From assembly GCA_030431475.1 (NCBI GenBank), contig JAUIJD010000034.1, positions 1 through 47,367 on the forward strand: a stretch of DNA of 47,367 bases. Direction: 5' to 3'. Origin of the DNA: Verrucomicrobiia bacterium (lineage in GTDB: Bacteria > Verrucomicrobiota > Verrucomicrobiia > Verrucomicrobiales > Akkermansiaceae). Made by a program: the position numbers and the translations under genes. Below are positions 32,975 to 40,733 of this stretch, piece by piece; positions within the stretch are counted from its first letter, which is position 1, and the number at the start of each line of letters is the position of its first letter. Under the pieces are notes generated by a model that saw only the letters and a program-made list of their open reading frames with translations, was not told the origin of the DNA and ran no database searches.

Positions 32975-33643
32975 ATGAAAACCGCATCCCCCCGCGCCCC
33001 CCGCCGTGGTCTTGGCTTCATCAGCGCGCTCGCCGGCATCCTGCTGGCCGGATCCCCCCGCGCTGACGCCGTCACGCTGTTGTTTGAACAGATCACCTCG
33101 AACTCGCCGACGGACTACTCGCCCTACCTGTCCGCCGACGTGCTCGACTTCGGAACGGGCGCCCTGTTCACCGTCAGCCTGGGCCCCACCTCCCCCGATG
33201 GATTCATCAACCAGATCTACTTCGAAGACCTGGCTTCCGTATTCGACGGCATGACCTTCGAGAACACCCTCTCCCCCTCCCCGGTCACCGCGGTGGACTA
33301 CGTGACGCCGACCTCCCCCTCCTCGCCGCCCGGGGTGAACCCTTTCGTTGCCGACCATGGCTTCGGAGCCGTGAACCCGGCACCCACCTACGGCATCGAT
33401 CCCGATGAGGGTGCCAGCTTCCTCGCGATCTACGCCCCGGGCATGAGCTTCGGCAACGTCGAACAGGCCCTTGTGGCCGGCGATCTGCGCGTGGCACTCC
33501 ACATGCAGGGATTGGATCCGGGCGCCGAGGAAAGCGACAGCTACCTCAACGTCACCCCCAAGGACCCCCGTATTCCCGAGCCCGGCACCGCGCTTCTCAC
33601 CCTGTTGGGCACCATCCTGCTGCTCCGCCGCCGCAACCGGTGA
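32975..33643 (+). CDS. PEP-CTERM sorting-domain protein
   Basis: A 222-residue exported protein. The N-terminal signal peptide (GLGFISALAGILLAGSPRADA) precedes a beta-rich body with FEQITSNSPTDY and FTVSLGPTSPDGFINQIYF. The C-terminal tail IPEPGTALLTLLGTILLL plus Arg-rich end is a PEP-CTERM signal for exosortase processing. ATG 32975 was chosen; the open frame from 32870 has no signal character. It lies 160 bp downstream of the degenerate LuxR regulator, in the same direction, and could be its target. The body shows no enzyme motif and is not the same module as the PEP-CTERM protein at 27.0-27.7 kb. Confidence 0.88.
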   Translation: MKTASPRAPRRGLGFISALAGILLAGSPRADAVTLLFEQITSNSPTDYSPYLSADVLDFGTGALFTVSLGPTSPDGFINQIYFEDLASVFDGMTFENTLSPSPVTAVDYVTPTSPSSPPGVNPFVADHGFGAVNPAPTYGIDPDEGASFLAIYAPGMSFGNVEQALVAGDLRVALHMQGLDPGAEESDSYLNVTPKDPRIPEPGTALLTLLGTILLLRRRNR

Positions 33644-33646
33644 AGC

Positions 33647-33713
33647 AGCCCGGTGCAGGTATCTCACGATCACCCCCCTGGCCTGCATTTCTCGCGAGTG
33701 AGAAACCCGGGCT
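33647..33713. terminator. Three-way-junction inverted repeat between convergent genes
   Basis: AGCCCGG (33647-33653) pairs with CCGGGCT (33707-33713). Inside, TGCAGG (33654-33659) pairs with CCTGCA (33682-33687), and TTTCTC (33688-33693) with GAGAAA (33700-33705). It fills the gap between the PEP-CTERM gene and the TIGR03790 gene and overlaps the latter's stop codon. Probably a bidirectional terminator. Confidence 0.65.
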
Positions 33714-35748
33714 AGGGAGCAAGGGTGGCGCGGAAACGAAAGTAGGCCGCCCGCCCCGCGTCGGCGGGAGTCCGCACCTCCATCAGGTCGCGCACGCCCT
33801 CGGAACCGACGTCGAGCGCCTCGGCGATCTCCCACTCCGACAGGTCCTCGGACCGCTCCACCTGCCAGATCACCCCGGTGGCCGAAGGCAGGACGGGAAA
33901 GCGATAGACCACCTCCTTCCCCGCGACGGTCGACTCCACCGTGACCGCAGGCTGCAACGGCTCGTTTCCGACCCAGGGGTCGAGCCCCATTACAAACTCG
34001 ACGATGCTCGGCAGCCCGTCGCCGTCGGAATCCTGCTCGGCCCGGGCGTGAAGATCGTCACCGCCGGGACCCATCGTCGAGGCCACCCAGTCGCCGAAGG
34101 AGGTGTCGGCGATCGGCACCGTCACGCCCTCACCCGATGCCTGATAACCGCTCCCGGGTTCCACCTGGATCCCGAGCACTTCGACGCCCTCCGCCTCCTG
34201 GTCACGGAGTGCCACCACCTCGAAACTCGCGCTTGTGGCATCGGCTGCCACCATGACCTCCCCGTCCACCACGCCGGCCACCGAGAAGTCGGCACCCTCG
34301 TCGGCCCCCGAGAATGCCACCCGCACCGCCGTGTTCGCGCGCGCCGGCGCCGACAATTCGACCACCACGGTGGCGACCCCTCCCGCTTCCTCGTCGAGAT
34401 TTCCTTCCACCCGCATCGAGGCGATCGGGTCCGACGGGGGAGGATCGCCGAACGAGGCGACCGCCAGCGGGTCGCCGATCACCACCGTCTGCCACGACAG
34501 ATAGGAAACCGAGGCCCAGGCCGATTCGACCCAGCTCATGCCATCGACGAAGTAGCGCTTGAGCAGGACATAGTTCTTCGAAGCTCCGCTCGCCAGCGGC
34601 TCCCAGGCGTTGCCAATACCGAAGGTCCCCCCCGCCTCGACCCAGTCCGAAAGCTGGCCGTGGTCACCGAACCCACCGACTCCTCCGAACTTCCGCCCGT
34701 TGTAGCTCTCGTAGCCGCTGTAGACGGCGCCGGCCGAAAGCTGGCCGGCGTAGGTCGAGATGAAGCCGCTCCGGTTGTAGCCGTCGTGGTTGCCGCCGTA
34801 GCCGGTCAACGCCGCCACCCGCCCCGTCACCCGGGACGTGCTGGTGTTGCCCCCGGGCAGGTCGCCGTTCTGACCGATCAGGAACAGGTTGCTCTCCTCG
34901 AGCACGAAGCGCGGCCACGAACCCGCCACCAGCAGCCGGGTCAGGTTGTAGTCCCCGCCATCGATGGTGCCCCCCGCACTCTTGTCCAGGATCAGCTGAT
35001 CCTCCCCGGAGTCGTACCAGGGCGACTTGCCGCGGTCGATCATCCCCTTCACCGCCGGCAGTGAACTGCCGTCGAGCCGCGACACCAGATAGAGGTCGCC
35101 CGGGGTGCAGGCCGCCCCGTTGCGCCGGGTCCGCATCTGCCAGCGGCCGGTGCCCGGATCGTGGAAATACCGCGCCGAGCGGATCCCGCTGCGGTCGTAG
35201 TTCGAAACGGGTTGCGCCCCGTTGAAGTAGGGATTCTCGACCCGGTTGTCCGCCGCACAATCCATCCCGCCTCCGCTCTCGCCCGCCTCGAGGTCCTGCC
35301 ACAGCAGCGTCAGTTCGGAATCGACCGAGGCATAGCTCGCGTCGCCCCCCGCAATCCGGTCGCCGGCCGGCCCGGGATGATCCCCGACATCCCCCGCACC
35401 GAGGTCGAGGATCCGATGCGGCAGCCCCTTCGTCAGCACCAGCACCACCACTTGCTCGGCCAGGCCCGACACCGACAGGTGCCCGCGCACCGGGTCCCTC
35501 ACCCGGGCGATGAAGTCGGCATAGGAGACGGTGCCGGGCTGCAGGTCCGGGTCGTTCAAGTCGCAGCCGTGCACTCCCGGCCGGCTGGCCCGGTAGTGCT
35601 CCCACACCGCCGTGCTGTCGGCGTGCTGCGAGTTGTAGATCACCAGCACCTGATCGGGCTCGAGGGCGCCCGCCATGCAAGGCACGGAAAGGAAAAATCC
35701 CAGCACGGCACGCCACGCACTGGGTCGGCAACGAGTTGTCTTTTGCAA
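33712..35748 (-). CDS. TIGR03790 family exported protein with Calx-beta and Ca-repeat
   Basis: A 678-residue secreted protein of the TIGR03790 family, found in Planctomycetota, Verrucomicrobiota and some other groups; no function is established. The family start is QVLVIYNSQHADSTAVWEHY, then VVVLVLTKGLPHRI and, later, FVDGMSWVESAWASVSYLSWQTVVIGDPL. After about residue 440 there is a Calx-beta-like domain (VATVVVELSAPARANTAVRV with ADEGADF). A thrombospondin type 3-like calcium loop follows (DSDGDGLPSIVEFVMGLDP), and then the lineage-typical C-terminus with YFRFRA. The signal peptide is RAVLGFFLSVPCMAGA. It is divergent from the second sulfatase gene. Confidence 0.88.
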   Translation of the reverse strand: MQKTTRCRPSAWRAVLGFFLSVPCMAGALEPDQVLVIYNSQHADSTAVWEHYRASRPGVHGCDLNDPDLQPGTVSYADFIARVRDPVRGHLSVSGLAEQVVVLVLTKGLPHRILDLGAGDVGDHPGPAGDRIAGGDASYASVDSELTLLWQDLEAGESGGGMDCAADNRVENPYFNGAQPVSNYDRSGIRSARYFHDPGTGRWQMRTRRNGAACTPGDLYLVSRLDGSSLPAVKGMIDRGKSPWYDSGEDQLILDKSAGGTIDGGDYNLTRLLVAGSWPRFVLEESNLFLIGQNGDLPGGNTSTSRVTGRVAALTGYGGNHDGYNRSGFISTYAGQLSAGAVYSGYESYNGRKFGGVGGFGDHGQLSDWVEAGGTFGIGNAWEPLASGASKNYVLLKRYFVDGMSWVESAWASVSYLSWQTVVIGDPLAVASFGDPPPSDPIASMRVEGNLDEEAGGVATVVVELSAPARANTAVRVAFSGADEGADFSVAGVVDGEVMVAADATSASFEVVALRDQEAEGVEVLGIQVEPGSGYQASGEGVTVPIADTSFGDWVASTMGPGGDDLHARAEQDSDGDGLPSIVEFVMGLDPWVGNEPLQPAVTVESTVAGKEVVYRFPVLPSATGVIWQVERSEDLSEWEIAEALDVGSEGVRDLMEVRTPADAGRAAYFRFRATLAP

Positions 35749-35973
35749 CAGAGGTCTGGACTAAACGGCGTGATTGAATATCGCATCACCTTGCATTTCA
35801 AGGTGTTAGAATGATTTTTGGCGCGCCAAGACAGCAGAGCTTCTCCGCCCCGGCAAGCCCCGCGTGGCGGAAAATGCCGACACGGGTTCCGATCCGCGGG
35901 CGGAGAACCGGAAACCACGGGCCGGCGCCTTCAATGGGCGATAGTCCGGTCGCTCCGACGCGTAGACAACGCC
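35749..35973. promoter_or_regulatory. Divergent promoter region with a palindrome
   Basis: A 225-bp gap between the TIGR03790 gene (-) and the sulfatase gene (+). Its A+T-richer part holds the inverted repeat CACCTTG-CATTT-CAAGGTG at 35787-35805, close to the TIGR03790 start, and may be an operator. A possible minus-strand -10 (TATTCA) lies next to it. Exact promoters cannot be fixed. Confidence 0.4.
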
Positions 35974-37350
35974 ATGCGCATCCTTCCGGCCCTCTTGGCC
36001 CTCCTTCTGCCCCTCGCCGCCGCGGAGAAGCCCAACATCATCTACGTGATGGTCGACGACATGGGGCCGAACGACCTCGGAGTGCTCGGCAGCGAGGCGA
36101 TCGTCACGCCGAACCTCGACCGCCTCGCCGCCGGTGGCCTGCTGCTCGACAACCACTACTCGGGCTGCACCGTCTGCGCGCCGTGCCGCTCGGTCCTGCT
36201 CACCGGCAAGCACATGGGCCGCACCTCCGTCCGGCTCAACACCGGCGGCGTGCCGCTGCTCGACGAGGACGTGACCCTCGCCGAGGTGCTGAAGAAGGCC
36301 GGCTACGCCACCGGCGGCTTCGGCAAGTGGGGCGTCGGCGACATCGGGACCTCGGGCGTGCCCGAGAAGCAAGGCTTCGACCGGTTCTACGGTTACTACC
36401 ACCAGATCCACGCCCACAACCACTACCCGGCCTTCCTCGTCCGCAATGGCGCCAAGGAAACGATCCAACCTTCCAGGCCGAACACCCGCACCGGCTACGC
36501 CCCCGAGCTCATCCTCGCCGAGATGAAGCGGTTCATCCGCGAGCAGGCGGAAGCCGGCCGGCCGTTCTTCGCCTACGGACCGTGGACGCCGCCACACGGC
36601 AACTACCGCTTTCCGAAGGAGGACCCCGCCTGGAAACGCTACGGCGACCGCAAGGGCTGGTCCGGCAAGGAGAAGGGCCACGCCGCGATGGTCGGACTGG
36701 TCGACCGCCACATCGGCGAACTCGTCACCCTCACCGAGGAGCTCGGCATCGCCGACAACACGGTGATCTTCTTTCACTCCGACAACGGCTCCGCCATCGG
36801 CCCGAAGGACGACCGGCACCTCGGTTCATCCGGTGGGTTCCGCGGCAGCAAACGCTCGGCCTACGAAGGCGGCATCCGCGCCCCGCTGATCGCCTACTGG
36901 AAAGGCCGTATTTCCCCGGCCCGCAACCGCGACTTCATCGCCTCCGCCCACGACGCCCTGCCCACGCTCGCCGAACTCGCCGACGCCACCGACCACGTCC
37001 CCGGCGACGTCACCGGCCTTTCCTACGCGCCCGTCCTCTTCGGCAAGACCCCGGCGAAAGCCCACGACTTCCACTACTGGGAGTGGGCCCAGTGGAACTG
37101 GGGCAAAAAGGAACTCGTCGAGGGCGGGCTGATGCAGAGCCTGCGGCGTGGAAAGTGGAAGCTCGCCCGCAACCGCAACGATCAGCCGTGGGAACTCTAC
37201 GACCTGTCGAAAGACCTCGGAGAAACCACCGATCTCGCCGCGGAGCATCCCGACCGGGTCGAGGCCCTGGCCCGGCTCGCCGAGGAGGCCCGCGTCCCGA
37301 TGCGCCCGCAGCGCGAACCGGAGCACCCGCAGGGCCGCCCCTTCAACTAG
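35974..37350 (+). CDS. Secreted sulfatase (formylglycine type, CAPCR motif)
   Basis: A 458-residue sulfatase. The signal peptide MRILPALLALLLPLAAA is followed by KPNIIYVMVDDMG with metal-binding aspartates. The formylglycine site is CAPCR (Cys68 to Arg72), where the usual Ser of C-x-P-S-R is Cys71. GKWGVGD, DNGSAIGP and a late SLRRGKWKL with a DLSKDLGETTDL tail complete the alkaline-phosphatase-like fold. It is single-domain, unlike the 1327-residue sulfatase at 23-27 kb. ATG 35974 was chosen because the upstream frame to 35818 has no signal peptide. The probable substrate is a sulfated carbohydrate, which is inferred only from family and context. Confidence 0.93.
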   Translation: MRILPALLALLLPLAAAEKPNIIYVMVDDMGPNDLGVLGSEAIVTPNLDRLAAGGLLLDNHYSGCTVCAPCRSVLLTGKHMGRTSVRLNTGGVPLLDEDVTLAEVLKKAGYATGGFGKWGVGDIGTSGVPEKQGFDRFYGYYHQIHAHNHYPAFLVRNGAKETIQPSRPNTRTGYAPELILAEMKRFIREQAEAGRPFFAYGPWTPPHGNYRFPKEDPAWKRYGDRKGWSGKEKGHAAMVGLVDRHIGELVTLTEELGIADNTVIFFHSDNGSAIGPKDDRHLGSSGGFRGSKRSAYEGGIRAPLIAYWKGRISPARNRDFIASAHDALPTLAELADATDHVPGDVTGLSYAPVLFGKTPAKAHDFHYWEWAQWNWGKKELVEGGLMQSLRRGKWKLARNRNDQPWELYDLSKDLGETTDLAAEHPDRVEALARLAEEARVPMRPQREPEHPQGRPFN

Positions 37351-37356
37351 TGCAGT

Positions 37357-37374
37357 CCGCCTCAAGGAAGGCGG
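37357..37374. terminator. Small hairpin overlapping a stop codon between convergent genes
   Basis: CCGCCT-6 nt-AGGCGG spans the stop codon of the small membrane protein and lies 7 bp beyond the sulfatase stop. It probably helps end both transcripts. Confidence 0.45.
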
Positions 37375-37787
37375 TAGCGATCCCCCTGCTGGAGGATCCT
37401 CCCTTCGTACACCAGACGGTCGAGCGAGCGCGCCTGCCCCCGGGTCAGCCGGTTGACGCTCTCGTACTCGCCCCCGGGACCGAGGGTCTGCTTGAAGGTC
37501 CGGCCGACGGCGGCTTCCAGGTCCTCGCGCGACATCTCGCCCTCGGCGAGTCCTTCGCAGAAGGCCACGTAGTCCGCCGCGACGCGATCGTCGTCACCGC
37601 CGGAGCGGAACGCCATCACCAGCGCCAGCAGCACGGCACCAAGAAGGATGCTGAGTCCGATGAAAAGCGCCTCCGTCTCGACGTCGATGTAGAATCCGCC
37701 GCGAAAGGGCGCGTTCCCGTACAGCGTCCCGATCCAGCAACCCAGGAGAACCCCGCCCGACAGCACCAGCCCGATCTTTCCAACCAT
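37362..37787 (-). CDS. Small membrane protein of unknown function
   Basis: A 141-residue protein not recognised by family. Two membrane helices are visible: residues about 3-22 (GKIGLVLSGGVLLGCWIGTL) and about 40-60 (ALFIGLSILLGAVLLALVMA). A soluble C-terminal part follows with many acidic residues (FCEGLAEGEMSREDLEAAVG) and a basic end. Codon use is like its neighbours. It converges on the sulfatase gene and is divergent from the HAD gene after a short gap. Confidence 0.7.
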   Translation of the reverse strand: MVGKIGLVLSGGVLLGCWIGTLYGNAPFRGGFYIDVETEALFIGLSILLGAVLLALVMAFRSGGDDDRVAADYVAFCEGLAEGEMSREDLEAAVGRTFKQTLGPGGEYESVNRLTRGQARSLDRLVYEGRILQQGDRYRLP

Positions 37788-37901
37788 ACCTGGAGACTCG
37801 GGATCCCCCGGCAGCTCGTCAACCGCGCCAGAAGTCAGCGGGCCCCCATGTCGACCTTCCGCCTTTGACGGGGAGCCGGCTTGCCCATAGTTCGGCCCAG
37901 C

Positions 37902-38696
37902 ATGGCTTGCCCCTTCAAGCTCGCCGCGATCGACCTCGACGGCACCCTATTCGACCACGACAAGACGGTCTCCCCGGAGAACCTGTCCGCGCTCCGCCGC
38001 CTTGAGGCCGCGGGAGTCGAGGTGGTGATCGCGACCGGACGCCATCGCTCCCGCATCCAGGGGGCGCTCGACCATCTGCCCCACACCCGTTGGGCCGTCA
38101 CCTCCCAGGGTGCGGCGGTGCTCGACCTCGACGCCGGCGAGATGGTCGATGCGATCTACCTCGACGCGGAAGAGACCCGGTTGCTGATGTCACTCGGCCG
38201 GCAACTCGGCTTCTCGCCCCTGCTCTACGATGCCACCGACGTGAAAGCCGTCGAGCACGATGCCGGAACCCGAAGCTACGCCCGCATCGTCGGCGGGATG
38301 CCCGCCCTTCTCGACGCGTCGGAACTGGACGCCGTCCGGGCGCACAAGGTGGTGTGGATCGGAGGGGAGTCCGCCGTTGCCGCCCTGCCCGACCATCCCG
38401 AGCTCCGGGAGCTGTCGCTCTATCAGGTCCAGTCGCTGCCCGGCATGTATGAGTTTCTCCCACCCGATGTGACCAAGGGAAGCGGTGTCGCGGCGCTTGC
38501 CCGGCGGCTCGGGATTGAACCGGCAGAGGTGGTGGCCTTTGGTGATGCGGACAACGACATCCCGATGTTCCACTGGGCCGGCGCCTCGTTCGCCATGCCC
38601 CACGGCACCCCCGGCGCCCGCCGGGCGGCCGACACGGTCGTGCCCGGAGGCGCCCCTGCCAGCGCCTTCGCCCGCGCGGTCGACGCGCTTCTTTAG
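37902..38696 (+). CDS. Cof-type HAD-IIB phosphatase
   Basis: A 264-residue haloacid-dehalogenase phosphatase of the Cof/YidA subgroup, which dephosphorylates sugar phosphates and similar metabolites in the cytoplasm. Motif I is AIDLDGTLFD, motif II VVIATGR, motif III the Lys in VTKGSGV, and motif IV GDADNDIPMF. A type IIB cap lies between motifs II and III. ATG 37902 was preferred to ATG 37881 because the mature Cof start is only a few residues before motif I. No operon partner is evident. It converges on the zincin gene. Confidence 0.92.
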   Translation: MACPFKLAAIDLDGTLFDHDKTVSPENLSALRRLEAAGVEVVIATGRHRSRIQGALDHLPHTRWAVTSQGAAVLDLDAGEMVDAIYLDAEETRLLMSLGRQLGFSPLLYDATDVKAVEHDAGTRSYARIVGGMPALLDASELDAVRAHKVVWIGGESAVAALPDHPELRELSLYQVQSLPGMYEFLPPDVTKGSGVAALARRLGIEPAEVVAFGDADNDIPMFHWAGASFAMPHGTPGARRAADTVVPGGAPASAFARAVDALL

Positions 38697-38791
38697 TCCG
38701 CTTTTCTCACGAATGAGGGAGGCATCTGGCCAAAGGCCGGACCAAACCGGCGTTCCGGAGTATCCCGAAGCTGCGAGAGGGCCGCACCCGC

Positions 38792-39577
38792 TCAGCGGAT
38801 CCCGAGATCCTTGCGAAAGGCCTCGACCATCTTGATGAAGCGCAGGTCGGCTTCCGCGTTCGACTCCTTGTCGAAGTTCAAGCCATACGGCCAGAAGTGC
38901 TGCCGGTCGGCGTGGAGCACGGCATCGGGCCCGTCGAACGCCTCCAGTTGCGCAACCGCATGCTTCCCGGTCCACTTCCCGTCCTTGATGAATTTCTGCC
39001 AGTCGGGATGCGTCCCGATGCCCAGCGTGTGGCTGATCTCGTGCAGCGCGACCCGGCGATTGATCGATCCCCCCCAGTTGATCCAGCCCTCGTAGTTGGC
39101 ATCCGCGGTGGGCGTCCCCGGACTGTTGTTCGCCCACAGGTGCTTCTTGAACTTGGCGTGCTCGTTGAGGAAGGAAACCGCGGAATCCATGGCCTCGACG
39201 ATGCGTCGCCGCCGATCCTCCGGCCAGTTCTCCGAGCCGTCCGTCAGCACGTAGGTGACCGGCCCCTCGAGCAGCTTCTCGGCACGCTCCTGGCGCTCCT
39301 CCTCTTCGCGCTCCGCGGCCTCGGCCGCCTCCTGCTTCTCGACCAACCGCGTCACGTAGAGAACATCCTCGTCCGCCAGATCCTTCGCCGGGACGTGGAC
39401 CAGTTGACCGTTGGCGCGACGGATCACCACCGAACTGCGGTCCACCCGCACGAACTCACCCTCCAGCGTGCGCCCGTCGTTGGACGTCCACTGACGCGAC
39501 TCCCCGGCGGTCAGGGCGCCAAGGCCCAACAGGCAGGCGAGGGTCCAGGCGAGGCGGTGGTTTCGTGCGGCGATCAT
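38792..39577 (-). CDS. Exported SHD1-domain zincin-like protein
   Basis: A 261-residue secreted protein. The signal peptide HRLAWTLACLLGLGALTAG precedes an SHD1-type small beta domain common in Planctomycetota/Verrucomicrobiota (RQWTSNDGRTLEGEFVRV, VIRRANG, VPAKDLADED). A charged Glu-rich helix (about 80-103) follows, then a zincin-like domain with HEISHTLG and a later His (His179, Glu180, His183, Gly186, His190). Spacing of the last His is one residue longer than the metzincin HExxHxxGxxH pattern, so the third zinc ligand is uncertain. Probably a metalloprotease, or a zincin-fold protein without activity. ATG 39577 starts the signal peptide. Confidence 0.8.
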   Translation of the reverse strand: MIAARNHRLAWTLACLLGLGALTAGESRQWTSNDGRTLEGEFVRVDRSSVVIRRANGQLVHVPAKDLADEDVLYVTRLVEKQEAAEAAEREEEERQERAEKLLEGPVTYVLTDGSENWPEDRRRRIVEAMDSAVSFLNEHAKFKKHLWANNSPGTPTADANYEGWINWGGSINRRVALHEISHTLGIGTHPDWQKFIKDGKWTGKHAVAQLEAFDGPDAVLHADRQHFWPYGLNFDKESNAEADLRFIKMVEAFRKDLGIR

Positions 39578-39791
39578 GCGATGGGCGCAGCCTCGCATCG
39601 GAAAAACCCGAAGAAAAGCACCGACCGGCGGACCCCATGCCGGCGCGGGTTCTGGCTCCCGGAGTTCATCCCGCGGAAAAGCACGGGCTTCTGCCGCGAT
39701 CGCAGGGCGGCGACGGGTCCGGGTCCCGCGCCGCCCGAACCTCCGGTTTCTCCATGCTTGATCCCCTCATCGCCTTCGGCGACCTTCCGCC
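39578..39791. promoter_or_regulatory. Divergent gap between zincin and DUF1080 genes
   Basis: A 214-bp region with no gene that must hold the promoters for both directions. I see no clear -35/-10 pair or palindrome. Confidence 0.35.
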
Positions 39792-40631
39792 ATGACCATT
39801 CGCCAATCAGCCCTCCTCCTGGGTGGCTCCCTCCTTTTCAGCCAGGCCCTCGCCGAACCCGAAATCCGCAAGGAGATCCGGATCGAGAATGACAAGGAGG
39901 TCGAATACATGTTCATCGACGGGATCAAGGTGCACGAGACCGATCCCGAAAAGCAGCCGCAGCCCAAGGTCGTCACGCCGCCTCCCTACGACGCCGCCAA
40001 GGCCAAGCCTCCGGAATCCGCGACGGTCCTCTTCGACGGCACCGCCGAGTCGATGGAGAAGAACTGGGAGCAGGTCCAGAAGGACGGCCAGCCCTGGAAG
40101 TTCGTCGACGGCGCGATGGAGTCGGTGAAGAAGGCCGGCTACCTGCGGACCAAGGATGAGTTCGGCTCGTGCCGCCTCCACCTCGAATTCGCCACCCCGT
40201 CGAACGTCAAGGGCGACGGCCAGGGCCGCGGCAACAGCGGCGTGTTTCTGATGGGCATCTACGAGGTCCAGATCCTCGACTCCTACGAGAACACCACCTA
40301 CCCCGACGGCCAGTGTGGCGCGCTCTACGGCCGCGCCGTCCCGAAGGTCAACGCCAGCCGCCCGCCGGGCGAGTGGCAGACCTACGACATCACCTTCACC
40401 CGCCCGCTCTTCGACGACGAAGGCAAGGTCACCCGCAAGGCCCGCTTCACGGTGGTGCACAACGGCGTGGTCATCCACGACGACGTCGAGCTCACCGGCG
40501 GCACCAACTGGCGCGGCCCCCACTCGGTCGCCGAATACCAGGCCCACGGCGACAAGGGCCCCATCTCCCTCCAGGATCACGGCAATCCGGTCCGCTTCCG
40601 GAACATCTGGATCGAGGAGATCGAGGACTGA
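39792..40631 (+). CDS. DUF1080 (3-keto-disaccharide hydrolase-like) protein, exported
   Basis: A 279-residue exported protein with a jelly-roll DUF1080 domain, a family named 3-keto-disaccharide hydrolase and found in great numbers in Verrucomicrobiota and Planctomycetota. The signal peptide ALLLGGSLLFSQALA is followed by a charged linker with a Pro-rich stretch. The domain has TVLFDGTA, then RLHLEFATPS, the conserved GRGNSGVFLMGIYEVQILDS, and ends in GNPVRFRNIWIEEI. Related enzymes cleave 3-keto-glycosides made by FAD oxidases. ATG 39792 is the only sensible start. It probably belongs to the polysaccharide-use functions of the region. Confidence 0.93.
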   Translation: MTIRQSALLLGGSLLFSQALAEPEIRKEIRIENDKEVEYMFIDGIKVHETDPEKQPQPKVVTPPPYDAAKAKPPESATVLFDGTAESMEKNWEQVQKDGQPWKFVDGAMESVKKAGYLRTKDEFGSCRLHLEFATPSNVKGDGQGRGNSGVFLMGIYEVQILDSYENTTYPDGQCGALYGRAVPKVNASRPPGEWQTYDITFTRPLFDDEGKVTRKARFTVVHNGVVIHDDVELTGGTNWRGPHSVAEYQAHGDKGPISLQDHGNPVRFRNIWIEEIED

Positions 40632-40707
40632 TGTCAGGTCACCGCCCCCCGGCGGGAAGCCGTGCGGATCCGGCGCCCTGACCGCGCTCCTCCGCCGTCC
40701 GACGAAT

Positions 40708-40733
40708 TGACCCCGGGCCGAGTGCCGGGGTCA
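40708..40733. terminator. 9-bp GC hairpin between convergent genes
   Basis: TGACCCCGG and CCGGGGTCA pair across an 8-nt loop and overlap the halogenase stop codon. It lies between the DUF1080 gene (+) and the halogenase-like gene (-); no T run is present. Confidence 0.6.
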
